Shown here piece after piece: positions 26,493 to 35,578 of a stretch of DNA of 64,000 nt. The stretch is from Candidatus Nyctobacter psychrophilus (GTDB lineage Bacteria > Vulcanimicrobiota > Vulcanimicrobiia > Vulcanimicrobiales > Vulcanimicrobiaceae). The stretch's first letter is position 1, and the number at the start of each line of letters is the position of its first letter. The notes beneath the pieces were generated by a model. That model was not told where the DNA came from. It worked only from the letters and a program-made list of their open reading frames with translations, and ran no database searches. The DNA lies in contig JACRTY010000004.1 in assembly GCA_014305025.1 (NCBI GenBank), positions 47,684-111,683 on the forward strand, given 5' to 3'. The position numbers were made by a program, and so were the translations under genes.

Positions 26493-26732
26493 ATGCCCAA
26501 CGAACGCCCGGACTTTCCTTACGAGTCATTCGCAACCGACGATCCGGAACACCGCGCCGCGCTCGACGCCTTTCATCAGGAGTACGGTAGCCAGACGCCC
26601 GACCGTGACCGTTTGGCGGAGCATGCCGAGCGCGTACGCTCGGTGCCCTCCTTGGTCAGTGATTTCGAGCGTTGGTGGATGGGTTCGCGGGTGCAAGCTT
26701 TCATCGCCGAACTCAACGCCACCGGAATCTGA
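26493..26732 (+). CDS. Small unknown acidic protein
   Basis: 79 residues from ATG (MPNERPDFPYES). Acidic and probably helical, with DPEHRAALDAFHQEYGSQTP and a Trp pair (FERWWMG) near the C-terminus. There is no signal peptide or membrane segment. An in-frame ATG at 26343 would add 50 residues of low quality that overlap the preceding small gene. I do not recognise it. Confidence 0.45.
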   Translation: MPNERPDFPYESFATDDPEHRAALDAFHQEYGSQTPDRDRLAEHAERVRSVPSLVSDFERWWMGSRVQAFIAELNATGI

Positions 26733-26770
26733 GCCATCATCGCATGCAAAGGCGCAGGCGTAGCGCGCCC

Positions 26771-26828
26771 GAAAGGGCGCGGTACCGTCTCTGCGCCGAC
26801 GAAAGGGCGCGGTACGCCTGCGCCGACG
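26771..26828 (+). repeat. Two imperfect 27-30 bp direct repeats before tRNA-Ser
   Basis: GAAAGGGCGCGGTAC occurs at 26771-26785 and 26801-26815, each followed by CTGCGCCGACG (26791-26801 and 26818-26828). The two units abut and lie just upstream of the tRNA gene. A third, degraded copy may follow (AAGGCGCCCTTACG). Confidence 0.6.
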
Positions 26829-26854
26829 CCAAGGCGCCCTTACGCCTGAGCCTG

Positions 26855-26944
26855 GGAGAGGTGGCAGAGTGGTCGAATGCACTCGCTTGGAAAGCGAGCA
26901 GACCCCTAAAGGTCTCGGGAGTTCGAATCTCCCCCTCTCCGCCA
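26855..26944 (+). tRNA. tRNA-Ser (anticodon GGA)
   Basis: The acceptor arm GGAGAGG pairs with CCTCTCC, the anticodon stem ACTCGC/GCGAGC encloses loop TTGGAAA (anticodon GGA), and a long variable arm (AGACCCCTAAAGGTCT) marks a class II tRNA. The T arm GGGAG-TTCGAAT-CTCCC is intact and CCA is encoded. The final A of CCA is also the first base of the next gene's start codon. It reads UCC and UCU serine codons. Confidence 0.95.
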
Positions 26945-27357
26945 TGATCGCGCGCATCGTAACGAGCGCCTCCGTCGTCCTGTTCGCGAGCACGGCCGGT
27001 GCCGCGTCGCCGGTCCTGGCGCAGAGCGACGGGTCGACGGCGGTCCGTGGCCTGGTGCTCGACGCGAACGGTGCGCCGCTGGGCGATTTTCCGCTGGTCG
27101 TTTCCGATCCCAATGGGCGTTCCGTACAGTTGAGAACCAGCCGTGATGGCCGCTTTCAAACGATCGGCCTCGGCGCCGGAGTCGTCGCCGTCAGCGCCGA
27201 CGCGCAAGGATACGCGCCGCTGACGGTGCGCTGCCGCATTCCCTCCGGTCAAACGGCATTCGTCGAACTGCTCGGCACGCGCGCGCTCCGCCCAGCGCAG
27301 TTTGCGGGCCACTGCCGCATCGAGCCGTCGACCTCCGACCTCTACATCATCGATTAG
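26944..27357 (+). CDS. Secreted carboxypeptidase-regulatory-like domain protein
   Basis: 137 residues from an ATG that begins on the last base of the tRNA-Ser CCA. A signal peptide (about 1-28, MIARIVTSASVVLFASTAGA) precedes one beta-sandwich of the carboxypeptidase-regulatory type: TAVRGLVLDANGAPLGDFPL, LRTSRDGRFQTIGLGAG, VVAVSADAQGYAPLTV. Such domains are structural or binding modules in the periplasm or on the surface. No other start is visible nearby, so translation must begin at the tRNA end, probably after RNA processing or from a leaderless message. The catalytic partner, if any, is not known. Confidence 0.7.
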   Translation: MIARIVTSASVVLFASTAGAASPVLAQSDGSTAVRGLVLDANGAPLGDFPLVVSDPNGRSVQLRTSRDGRFQTIGLGAGVVAVSADAQGYAPLTVRCRIPSGQTAFVELLGTRALRPAQFAGHCRIEPSTSDLYIID

Positions 27358-27375
27358 TTTACAGCCGTAGCACGG

Positions 27376-29160
27376 ATGAGCGGCGATCTCGCAACCTCCA
27401 AAGCCTCGTATAACCGGCTGCTGCTGACCGTTGCGGGCCTCGGGGGGCTGCTCTACGGCATCGACGTCGGCATCATCGCGGGGGCACTCCCGTATCTTGA
27501 AGCGACGTCGGGTCTGGGTCCGAGCCGGCTATCGTTCATCGTTGCCGCCGTGCTGCTGGGCAGCGTCATCGCGAGCCTGGTTGCCGGCGCCTTGGCCGAC
27601 TGGCTGGGGCGCAAGACCGTGATGGTGCTGAGCGCGCTCATGTTCGTCGCGAGCATCCCGGTCATCGCGCTGGCGCACGGTTTCGAACCGCTCGTTCTTG
27701 GACGCTTACTGCAGGGCATCAGTGCGGGGTTCATCGGCGTCATCATTCCGCTCTATCTCGCGGAATGCTTAGGCGCTTCCAATCGAGGCAAAGGAACGGG
27801 GCTCTTTCAGTGGCTGTTGACCTTCGGTTTCGTCGTCGCCAGTCTGATCACGCTCTATTTCAGTTACCGCCTCGGCGCCGTGATGAAGTCAGGCGATGCA
27901 GCCGCCGTTTTCGCTTTCAAAGACCACGCTTGGCGCAACACCTTCTGGGTGTCGCTTGTGCCCGGGGTCTTGTTCGTCGCCGGCAGTCTGCTTGTCTCCG
28001 AATCACCCCGCTGGTTGTTTCGGCGCGGCCGACGCGCGGCATCGCTTGCCGCGTTACTTCGTTCGCGCACGCAAGAACAGGCGGATGTCGAGCTGCGCGC
28101 GATGGAAACGACTGCTGCCAAGGCGACGAGGACGATCGGCGGTGCGGCGTTGGGCGGATCGCTGCTGCGCCGCAAGTATGTCGTCCCGTTCGTCTTGGCC
28201 TGCGTCATCTTGACCTGCAACCAACTCACCGGCATCAATTCGATCATCGGCTACAACACGACGATCCTTTTACAGGCCGGCTTGTCCGATTATCAGGCGC
28301 ATTTCGGCAGCCTGTTCTTCAGCATCGTCAACTTCGGCATAACGATTGTCGGCGTCATGCTCGTCGATCGAAAAGGGCGTAAGTTTTTGCTCTCCCTGGG
28401 AAGCGCCGGCATCATCCTGTCGCTGGTGGGAACCGGAATGCTTTTTTACCGGACCCAAGCGCGGCAAGTCGATGTAAAACCGGCCGTTCAGGCCATGGTT
28501 GCGCCCAACGCAAGCTTGTCTTTGGCTTTCAACGACGCGACCGCCGATACGCTCCTGGCAAGCGCGGGGAGAACCGCGCACGGCGTTGCGCAATCGTTGG
28601 AAATCATCTACTCGTACGGCGATTTTCGTTCGGTGACGAACATCGTGCGCTCGAACGAGAGCTCCGTTCCCATCCACGTCACCCGCTCGTTACCGGCCAA
28701 TGCCGTCGCTGCGTTCTTCTCGAACCCCTTCGGCAACCTCGGTGCCGCTCGCAATGCCCCACTCAAAATCGATGCAGCGCTGATCGCACCGGTCCCAAGT
28801 CAAACCAATGGCTGGATCGTGGCGGTGACCTTGTTTCTATTCATGGGGTTCTTCGCCGTAGGCCCAGGCGTCTGCGTTTGGCTGGCGCTGTCTGAGCTGA
28901 TGCCGACCCGCATTCGCTCCAACGGCATGAGCATCGCGCTCTTTCTCAATACCGCAACGTCGACGGCCATCGCCGCGGCGTTCTTGCCGGCCGTTGGGAC
29001 CTACGGCTACTCGGCGATGTTCTTCTTCTTTGCAGCGTGCACCGTCGTCTACTTTATAACGGCCGCGTTTTTCTTACCGGAAACCAAGGGCAAGACATTG
29101 GAAGAAATCGAGGAGCACTTTGAAGGCGGCAGAGGGTCGAAGTTGGCCCCGGCGCGGTAG
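27376..29160 (+). CDS. Sugar-porter family MFS transporter with a long outer loop
   Basis: 594-residue member of the sugar porter (XylE/GalP-like) branch of the major facilitator superfamily, probably a proton symporter. Signatures: GLLYGIDVGIIAGALPYLEA in TM1, GALADWLGRKTVMV, GRLLQGISAGFIG and LYLAECLGASNRGKGTG in the N-half, VDRKGRKFLL in the C-half, and the closing PETKGKTLEEIEEHF. Family members are usually near 480 residues. The extra length is an insert of about 120 residues (around 360-480) outside the membrane between TM9 and TM10, predicted beta-rich and without a known motif. GPGVCVWLALSELMPTRIRS marks TM10. The substrate cannot be told. Confidence 0.88.
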   Translation: MSGDLATSKASYNRLLLTVAGLGGLLYGIDVGIIAGALPYLEATSGLGPSRLSFIVAAVLLGSVIASLVAGALADWLGRKTVMVLSALMFVASIPVIALAHGFEPLVLGRLLQGISAGFIGVIIPLYLAECLGASNRGKGTGLFQWLLTFGFVVASLITLYFSYRLGAVMKSGDAAAVFAFKDHAWRNTFWVSLVPGVLFVAGSLLVSESPRWLFRRGRRAASLAALLRSRTQEQADVELRAMETTAAKATRTIGGAALGGSLLRRKYVVPFVLACVILTCNQLTGINSIIGYNTTILLQAGLSDYQAHFGSLFFSIVNFGITIVGVMLVDRKGRKFLLSLGSAGIILSLVGTGMLFYRTQARQVDVKPAVQAMVAPNASLSLAFNDATADTLLASAGRTAHGVAQSLEIIYSYGDFRSVTNIVRSNESSVPIHVTRSLPANAVAAFFSNPFGNLGAARNAPLKIDAALIAPVPSQTNGWIVAVTLFLFMGFFAVGPGVCVWLALSELMPTRIRSNGMSIALFLNTATSTAIAAAFLPAVGTYGYSAMFFFFAACTVVYFITAAFFLPETKGKTLEEIEEHFEGGRGSKLAPAR

Positions 29161-29178
29161 CGGCCGCTCCGCTCGACA

Positions 29179-30000
29179 TCAGGCTGATCCGGCACCGGGC
29201 GATCCGGCACCGCGGAACAGCGCGAACGATGCGCGCGCACCGGCTTGCAGCATCGACGTTCCATCACGTATGTCGCTGCGCGCGAGGATCGCAGCCAGCG
29301 TCGCGCGAGGTCTGTAATTGGCGTCGACGACCAGGGGCGCCAAGCGCAACACGTCGACGAGAGGACCAGCGCCGAACCGGGCATTGGGGGGGAGTGCCGC
29401 GACGACCGCGTTGAGCCGCAATTCCGCAGCCCACGGCTCGATACCGAACCGGCGCGCGACTTGGACGGCGCGTTCGCGCGTGCGGCTCCAAACCGACACA
29501 AGTGCGCCGACCGAAACCAGCGCGAAGATGACCGCGCGCGCCGTCGGTCCCGTGCCCAGCACCAGCACGCGTGCCAGCGCGAGTTCGGTGAGTCCGGCTT
29601 CGCGAAGCGCACCGAGCGCCCCGATACCGTCGGTGTTGTAGCCGGCGATGCGCGCGCCGAGCAGCAACGTATTGACGGCGCCGCTTGCGCTCGCGGCGGC
29701 ATCGTGCGTCTGCGCGCAGAGGAACGCTTCTTCTTTCAGCGGCGTCGTGACGTTGAGGCCGGTGTAACCGCGGGCGCGGAAATCTTCGATCGCACGGGCG
29801 GCGCCGCCGCCCCGCACCAGGACCGCTTCGTACGATCCGTCGAGACCCGCCTCAGCGAGCAAAGCACGATACACGCCGGGGCTCGCGCTGTGCGTGATCG
29901 GATCGCCGATGACGGCGAGCCGCAGTGGCGCGCTCAGGCGGCGGGCCGCCGCCCCAGCACGACGCGTTCGAGCATCCGCAAGACGCGCGTTCCGAGCCAA
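29179..30000 (-). CDS. aroE: Shikimate dehydrogenase
   Basis: Reduces 3-dehydroshikimate with NADPH. About 250-273 residues. GDPITHSASPGVYRALLAEA, the catalytic Lys in NVTTPLKEEAF, and the Asp in YNTDGIGALGAL are clear. The nucleotide loop reads VLGTGPTARAV instead of GxGGxxRA. The start is uncertain: TTG at 30000 overlaps the upstream gene by 67 bases, while the natural N-terminus (LRLAVIGDP) has only a CTG near the overlap end. It is separate from the aroC-K-B cluster. Confidence 0.9.
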   Translation of the reverse strand: MARNARLADARTRRAGAAARRLSAPLRLAVIGDPITHSASPGVYRALLAEAGLDGSYEAVLVRGGGAARAIEDFRARGYTGLNVTTPLKEEAFLCAQTHDAAASASGAVNTLLLGARIAGYNTDGIGALGALREAGLTELALARVLVLGTGPTARAVIFALVSVGALVSVWSRTRERAVQVARRFGIEPWAAELRLNAVVAALPPNARFGAGPLVDVLRLAPLVVDANYRPRATLAAILARSDIRDGTSMLQAGARASFALFRGAGSPGAGSA

Positions 30001-30419
30001 TCCTTAGCGACGAGCGGCTCGGTCAGAATGCAATGCAAACCCAACAACTTCGCGCCGAGCATGTCGGTGAAGAGCTGATCGCCGACGACGACCGTGCGGT
30101 CGCGCGGCGTGGCGAGCAGCCGCAGCGCTGCTTCGAAGCCTCGCGGCAGCGGCTTGAGGGCGTTGGCGACTGCAGGCACGTCGAGAGCGTCACCGATTTT
30201 CAGCACGCGGTCGTTGAAATTATTCGACACTAAACAAACCGCGAATCCTTGCGCGCGAGCTGCCGCGATCCAGGCGGCGTCTTCGTCCGAAAGCTGTTCC
30301 CGGCCGTAGGCGACCAGCGTGTTGTCGAGGTCGACGATGATTCCGGTAAAGCCGCGCGCGGCCAGATCGGCGAGCGACACCAGGCAGAGCCGCTCGGCGA
30401 AGCCGTCGGGACGAAGCAT
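29934..30419 (-). CDS. YqeG-type HAD phosphatase
   Basis: 161-residue HAD-superfamily phosphatase (YqeG/PgpA-like subfamily IIIA). The nucleophile motif [10 protein letters not shown] gives Asp30 and Asp32, motif II is LVSNNFN, and the metal motif is [13 protein letters not shown]. Relatives include phosphatidylglycerophosphate phosphatases. It overlaps aroE, as in other genomes where yqeG precedes aroE. It diverges from nrdJ. Confidence 0.88.
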   Translation of the reverse strand: MLRPDGFAERLCLVSLADLAARGFTGIIVDLDNTLVAYGREQLSDEDAAWIAAARAQGFAVCLVSNNFNDRVLKIGDALDVPAVANALKPLPRGFEAALRLLATPRDRTVVVGDQLFTDMLGAKLLGLHCILTEPLVAKDWLGTRVLRMLERVVLGRRPAA

Positions 30420-30558
30420 CGCGGGTCGTTGCGCGGGCTGTCCCCGCTATCCTCGCCTTTATCCACCAGCTGGCCCGCCGTCCACCGCCCCTCCACACGC
30501 GCGAGCCCGGTTTTCACCTCTTGTACACCGGTTGTCCGCAAGGAGCCAGGACCCGTAT

Positions 30559-30620
30559 CCCATATATTGTGTCCCCACGTCCAAAGGGGTACAATATATC
30601 CCACATCCGCCTGCGGATGT
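30559..30620 (+). promoter_or_regulatory. nrdJ promoter with paired NrdR-like boxes and leader hairpin
   Basis: Two AT-rich boxes face each other, CATATATTGTGT (30561-30572) and TACAATATATCC (from 30590), about 29 bases centre to centre, with CCCC and GGGG extending the symmetry. They resemble NrdR boxes, which repress ribonucleotide reductase genes. A sigma-70-like promoter fits inside: TTGTGT, 17 bases, TACAAT (30567-30595), so a bound repressor would block polymerase. Just downstream, ACATCCGC-CT-GCGGATGT (30603-30620) can form a hairpin at the 5' end of the message. No nrdR gene is in the window. Confidence 0.7.
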
Positions 30621-30677
30621 CGGTTTGACGAACAGGTGTTCGCAGACGAGCGCAGAAGCGCACCAGGAGATTCGCGC

Positions 30678-33600
30678 ATGAAGTTCAGCCGCACCTATTC
30701 GACTGCCGCCGATCCCTACGGAGGGGAGGCCTTCGAGCCGCGCAACTCGCGGATCGTCAATCCCGACGGCTCGCTCATCTTCGAGGCCGCCAATGTCATG
30801 GCGCCGGCGGCTTGGTCCCAGGTGGCCGTCGACGTGTTGGCCCAGAAGTACTTTCGGCGCGCCGGCGTGCCGCGGGCGTTGCGCCACGTCCCCGAAGCCG
30901 GCGTTCCGGAGTGGTTATGGCGGAGCGAACCCGATCAGGTGGCGCTGGCCGACACGGCGCGCGGCGAACAGTTCGGCGGCGAGACCGACGCGCGGCAGGT
31001 CTTCCACCGCTTGGCCGGGACGTGGACGTACTGGGGCTTCAAACACGGGTACTTCAGTACTGAAGCGGATGCGCGCGTCTACTACGACGAGATGTGCGCG
31101 ATGCTGGCCAAGCAAGTCGGCGCGCCCAACAGCCCCCAGTGGTTCAATACCGGCCTCTACTGGGCGTACGGCATCGAAGGACCACCGCAGGGTCACTATT
31201 ATGCCGACCCGGCCGACGGTGAAGTCAAACGCTCCGCCAACGCTTACGAGCGGCCCAGTCCGTCGGCGTGCTTCATCCAGAGCATCAGCGACGATCTGGT
31301 CAATGAGGGCGGGATCATGGATCTGTGGGTTCGTGAGGCGCGCATTTTCAAATTCGGCTCGGGCACGGGCTCGAATTTTTCCGCGCTCCGCAGCGAAGGC
31401 GAGAAGCTCAGCGGCGGCGGCACGAGTTCTGGCTTGATGTCGTTCCTGCGCGTGGGCGACCGCGCGGCCGGAGCGATTAAGAGCGGCGGCACGACGCGGC
31501 GCGCGGCCAAGATGGTCTGTCTCGATCTCGATCATCCCGACGTCGAGGAGTTCATCGGCTGGAAAGTTCGCGAAGAGCAAAAGGTCTCCGACCTCGTCGT
31601 CGGTTCAATCGCCTGCAAGAAACACCTCAGCGCCATCATGGCGGCCGCCAACGACGTGACGCTCGTCGATGCGGGGCGGTTCGATCCGGCGGTTAACGCG
31701 GGGCTCAAGCGCGCCATCCGAGCGGCCCTGGCCGCGGGCATTCCCCCGGCGAACGTGCAGCACGCGCTCGATTTTGCGCGCCAAGGCTACCGGGAACTGG
31801 ACATCGAGACGTTCGACGTCAATTGGGACTCGGCGGCGTACGGCACGGTTTCGGGTCAGAACTCGAACAATTCGGTCCGCGTGCCCAATGCATTTTTCGA
31901 CGCACTCGACCGTGGCGGCGCCTGGGATTTACGCCGGCGCACCGACGGCCGCGTCGCGAAGTCGGTTCCGGCAAGCGAACTGTGGGAACACATCGGCGCC
32001 GCGGCGTGGCAGTGCGCCGATCCCGGTGTGCAGTTCGATACGACGATCAACGAGTGGCACACCTGTCCAAACGACGGACGCATCAACGCCAGCAACCCGT
32101 GCGTCACGGCCGAGACCTTCGTCGCGACGGCCGACGGGTTGTCGCGCATCGGCGGCCTCGTTGGAAAGTCCGCGTTCGTGATCGGCGGCGACGGCCGGTC
32201 GCATTTCGTCAACCGCATTTTTCCGACCGGTCGCAAGCCCGTCTTCGAATTGAAAACGGCGAGCGGCTATCGCTTAGAATTGACCGCCGACCATCGCGTG
32301 ACGACGGTCAACCGCGGCGATGTTGCGGCTGCGGACTTGCAGCCGGCCGATGCGATCAGGCTGGGCGGCGCGCGCTTCGGGCCGCACCATCTCGCCGATG
32401 ATCTGGCGTTTGCCTTCGGTCTGGCGATCGGCGACGGCTGCGTCACGACGTTGGCCGCCAGAACGCGGCGCCAGCAGCGCGGCTTGTTCGTCACCTTGGG
32501 AACGAGCGAAGCGCCGGCGCTGGGCGAGGCCGTCGAAGCCGTCAATCATGCCAAGTCCTCGCATGCCTCGGGCGTCAGAAGCGCCGTTCGCATGGCGACG
32601 CCGCGCGGTTTGGGCTTCGCGACGACACAACCCGAAGTGATCGAAGAACTCGAACGCTACGCGGTGCTCGACGCCGGCAACGCACGCAAGATGCTCCGGG
32701 ATCAGGCGTTCCTGCTGGACCGGGGGAGCAGTGCGGCGCTGCTGCGTGGACTCTTCACCGCCGACGGCATCGTCACGGGTCGGAGCGAGAGGTCGCGCTA
32801 CGTGTCCTTGCGCTCCTCGTCACTCGAATTGCTGCGGCAAGTGCAGCTGCTGCTGCTCTCGTTCGATATCAAGGCGAAAGTGTGCGAAAGACGCCGCAGC
32901 AGCCGCGCGGACGACCGCGCCGCGATGCACTCGCTGCGCATCTCCGATGCAGCACGCGTCCGCTTCGAGCGGGAGATCGGCTTCCATCCCGTCTCGGCGA
33001 AGGCCGCGACGCTGCGCAACCTCAACCAAGACGCGTTCTTCGTCCCCGAACCGCTAAGCGACAACGTCGCAAGCGTACGGCTCATCGGAGAGCGGGATGT
33101 CTTCGACCTCACTGAACCCGACACGGCGCACTTCGTGGCGAACGGCTTGGTCGTCCATAATTGCTCCGAATACCTATTTTTGGATGATACGGCGTGCAAT
33201 CTCGCGTCCATGAATCTCGTAAAGTTTCTAACCGAGGACGGGCGTTTTGACGCAATGACCTTCGCGCAGGCATGCCGCACCTGGACGACGACGCTCGAGA
33301 TCAGCGTCTTGATGGCGCAGTTCCCGTCGCGCACCATCGCCGAAAAATCGTATCGCTTCCGGACCTTAGGGCTCGGTTATGCAAATCTCGGCACGTTGCT
33401 GATGCGCTTGGGCCTTCCGTATGATTCCGACGAAGGCTTCGGCTGGTGCGGTGCGATTACGTCGCTCATGACGGCGGCAGCGTATTTGACGTCGGCCGAG
33501 ATGGCCCAGGAACTCGGCGCCTTTTCCGGTTACGATGGAAATGCTTCGGCGATGCTGCGCGTCATGCGCAATCACCGGCGCGCGGCCCACGGCGAACAAC

Positions 33601-35381
33601 ATGGTTACGAAGAACTCGCCATACGGCCGGTCACGCATGCTCCGACGTTGTTCACCCAAGACACGTGGGCACTGTCGCGTTCGCTGTGGGATCGCGCACT
33701 GACCGTCGGCGAGCAGCACGGTTTCCGGAATGCGCAAGTGAGCGTACTCGCGCCGACTGGAACGATCGGCCTGGTGATGGACTGCGACACCACGGGGATC
33801 GAACCTGATTTCGCGCTCGTCAAGTTCAAGAAGCTCGCTGGTGGAGGTTACTTCAAGATCGTCAATCAGTCGGTCGACGTGGCGCTGCGCCGGCTGGGTT
33901 ACACGCCCGAACAGGTCATCGCGATCGAGCAGTTCGCGAAAGGGACCGGGACGCTCGAGGGCGCGCCGCACATCAACCGAGCAACCTTGAAAGCGCGGGA
34001 CTTCGACGAAGCGACGCTCGACCGCGTGCAGGCTGCCCTCGTCGGGGCATTCGAGTTGCCGTTTGCTTTCAACCGCTTCGTTCTGGGCGATCAGTTCTGC
34101 AAGAGCGTGCTTGGCATGGACGAGGCGGCGCTCGGCGACTGGAACTTTTCGATTCTGCGCGACGCGCTCGGGTTCACGCAGCAGCAAATCGACGAGGCTT
34201 CCGACACGATCTGCGGACGGATGACGCTCGAGGGCGCGCCGTTTCTCAAAGATGAGCATCTACCCGTCTTCGATTGCGCCACGCCGTGCGGCAAACACGG
34301 CTCGCGTTACATCCGCCCGCTCGGCCACGTCGACATGATGGCGGCGGCCCAGCCGTTCATCAGCGGGGCATTATCGAAAACGATCAATCTTCCGCAAACT
34401 GCGACGGTCGCCGACGTCAAGGATGCGTACCGCTATGCGTGGCAGCGCATGATCAAAGCCGTCGCGCTGTATCGGGATGGCTCGAAACTCTCTCAGCCGC
34501 TGGCGGCTTCGTACGACGTCGGGGGTGATGCGGGCGACGACGAGCCCGAAGCGCCCTATCAGACTCCACTGAAGATCGCGGAGCGCATCGTGTACCGCTA
34601 CATCGCCAAGCGCCGCCGCATGCCCGACCGGCGCAGCGGCTACACGCAAAAGGCGATCGTCGGCGGCCATAAAGTGTACTTGCGCACCGGCGAGTATCGT
34701 GACGGCTCGCTCGGCGAGATCTTCATCGACATGCACAAGGAGGGCGCCGCCTTCCGCTCGTTGATGAACAACTTCGCGATTGCCGTTAGCCTCGGCTTGC
34801 AGCACGGCGTGCCGCTCGAAGAATACGTCGAAGCCTTCACCTTTACGCGCTTCGAGCCCAACGGGCCGGTGGTCGGCCACGCCAACATCAAGATGGCAAC
34901 CTCGATCATCGACTACATCTTCCGCGAGCTCGCCGTTAGTTATCTCGGCCGTTATGAACTCGCGCAAGTGCAGCCGAGCATGTCGGTCGATGCGATGGGT
35001 CCCGAGCCGGACTACACCGCCGAAGAGGACGGCGGTGTTCAATACAAAACGCCGGACCGTACCGCCGTCGAAGCGCAGCTTCATCCAACGAGCACCCATC
35101 TTGCGCCCATGCAGCCTCCGAGTCCATCGGAGCGCCGGCCCACCGCCGAAGCGCCACCCACGGTGATCGTGCCCAACGTTCCTGCGGGCACCGCGGCAGG
35201 CACGGCTCAGGTACCGCAGCGCGGTACCGTCAGCCTCGCCATCCCCGCCGAAAACGTCCGGGTCGCAATGGCGAAAGGGTACTGCGGCGACGCCTGCGGT
35301 GAATGCGGCCAGTTCACCCTCGTCCGCAACGGCACGTGCTTGAAGTGCGACGCCTGCGGCGCGACCAGCGGGTGCTCATAG
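30678..35381 (+). CDS. nrdJ: Vitamin B12-dependent ribonucleotide reductase, with intein
   Basis: Class II reductase that makes deoxynucleotides using adenosylcobalamin, independent of oxygen. The ATG at 30678 is behind AGGAGA; the long open frame continues upstream but has no family similarity there. The precursor is 1567 residues; removing the 354-residue intein leaves 1213. Motifs: [53 protein letters not shown], the catalytic site [18 protein letters not shown] split by the intein, and [14 protein letters not shown] [17 protein letters not shown]. The C-terminal TSCPD domain ([18 protein letters not shown]) and a Cys tail ([26 protein letters not shown]) complete it. About 65 linker residues rich in Pro and Thr precede the tail. 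Confidence 0.96.
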   Translation: MKFSRTYSTAADPYGGEAFEPRNSRIVNPDGSLIFEAANVMAPAAWSQVAVDVLAQKYFRRAGVPRALRHVPEAGVPEWLWRSEPDQVALADTARGEQFGGETDARQVFHRLAGTWTYWGFKHGYFSTEADARVYYDEMCAMLAKQVGAPNSPQWFNTGLYWAYGIEGPPQGHYYADPADGEVKRSANAYERPSPSACFIQSISDDLVNEGGIMDLWVREARIFKFGSGTGSNFSALRSEGEKLSGGGTSSGLMSFLRVGDRAAGAIKSGGTTRRAAKMVCLDLDHPDVEEFIGWKVREEQKVSDLVVGSIACKKHLSAIMAAANDVTLVDAGRFDPAVNAGLKRAIRAALAAGIPPANVQHALDFARQGYRELDIETFDVNWDSAAYGTVSGQNSNNSVRVPNAFFDALDRGGAWDLRRRTDGRVAKSVPASELWEHIGAAAWQCADPGVQFDTTINEWHTCPNDGRINASNPCVTAETFVATADGLSRIGGLVGKSAFVIGGDGRSHFVNRIFPTGRKPVFELKTASGYRLELTADHRVTTVNRGDVAAADLQPADAIRLGGARFGPHHLADDLAFAFGLAIGDGCVTTLAARTRRQQRGLFVTLGTSEAPALGEAVEAVNHAKSSHASGVRSAVRMATPRGLGFATTQPEVIEELERYAVLDAGNARKMLRDQAFLLDRGSSAALLRGLFTADGIVTGRSERSRYVSLRSSSLELLRQVQLLLLSFDIKAKVCERRRSSRADDRAAMHSLRISDAARVRFEREIGFHPVSAKAATLRNLNQDAFFVPEPLSDNVASVRLIGERDVFDLTEPDTAHFVANGLVVHNCSEYLFLDDTACNLASMNLVKFLTEDGRFDAMTFAQACRTWTTTLEISVLMAQFPSRTIAEKSYRFRTLGLGYANLGTLLMRLGLPYDSDEGFGWCGAITSLMTAAAYLTSAEMAQELGAFSGYDGNASAMLRVMRNHRRAAHGEQHGYEELAIRPVTHAPTLFTQDTWALSRSLWDRALTVGEQHGFRNAQVSVLAPTGTIGLVMDCDTTGIEPDFALVKFKKLAGGGYFKIVNQSVDVALRRLGYTPEQVIAIEQFAKGTGTLEGAPHINRATLKARDFDEATLDRVQAALVGAFELPFAFNRFVLGDQFCKSVLGMDEAALGDWNFSILRDALGFTQQQIDEASDTICGRMTLEGAPFLKDEHLPVFDCATPCGKHGSRYIRPLGHVDMMAAAQPFISGALSKTINLPQTATVADVKDAYRYAWQRMIKAVALYRDGSKLSQPLAASYDVGGDAGDDEPEAPYQTPLKIAERIVYRYIAKRRRMPDRRSGYTQKAIVGGHKVYLRTGEYRDGSLGEIFIDMHKEGAAFRSLMNNFAIAVSLGLQHGVPLEEYVEAFTFTRFEPNGPVVGHANIKMATSIIDYIFRELAVSYLGRYELAQVQPSMSVDAMGPEPDYTAEEDGGVQYKTPDRTAVEAQLHPTSTHLAPMQPPSPSERRPTAEAPPTVIVPNVPAGTAAGTAQVPQRGTVSLAIPAENVRVAMAKGYCGDACGECGQFTLVRNGTCLKCDACGATSGCS
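32100..33161 (+). other. Intein with LAGLIDADG-type endonuclease inside NrdJ
   Basis: 354 residues in frame between ASNP and CSEY. Block A starts [17 protein letters not shown], block B is [12 protein letters not shown] (the TxxH motif), and the end is [20 protein letters not shown] followed by Cys, giving the terminal His-Asn and a +1 Cys. Two dodecapeptide-like motifs, [11 protein letters not shown] and [12 protein letters not shown], indicate a homing endonuclease, the second with an intact Asp. All splicing residues look present, so it is probably active. The insertion is exactly before the reductase's catalytic cysteine. Confidence 0.95.
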
Positions 35382-35385
35382 CCTG

Positions 35386-35529
35386 ATGAAAAAAATCGTG
35401 CCGTACTTGTGGTTTGAAGATCAGGCTGAAGAAGCCGATCCGGTGAAGGCCCAGCGCGCGATGGATACCATGCTGCACATGCAGAAGATCGACATCGACG
35501 TATTGCGACGCGCGTACGATGGCGCCTGA
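35386..35529 (+). pseudogene. Internally deleted PhnB/VOC-family gene
   Basis: A 47-codon frame begins MKKIVPYLWFEDQAEEA, the N-terminus of VOC-type (3-demethylubiquinone methyltransferase-like / PhnB) proteins, and continues directly with DPVKAQRAMDTMLHMQKIDI and LRRAYDG, their C-terminus. The roughly 100 residues between are missing, in frame. The metal-binding and core strands are gone, so no function is expected. It starts 5 bases after the nrdJ stop. Confidence 0.75.
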
Positions 35530-35578
35530 GGGTTCGTGCGCGCAGCGCGTCCACGCTATCGTGTTGGCGACGCGGTTT

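Noticed and set aside
30420..30677. A cobalamin riboswitch ahead of nrdJ
   Set aside because: I looked for the B12-box and found none; the leader is too short and is better explained by NrdR-like boxes and a small hairpin.
30249..30677. The upstream in-frame extension of nrdJ
   Set aside because: It overlaps the opposite gene and the promoter, and lacks reductase similarity; the ATG at 30678 has a good ribosome site.
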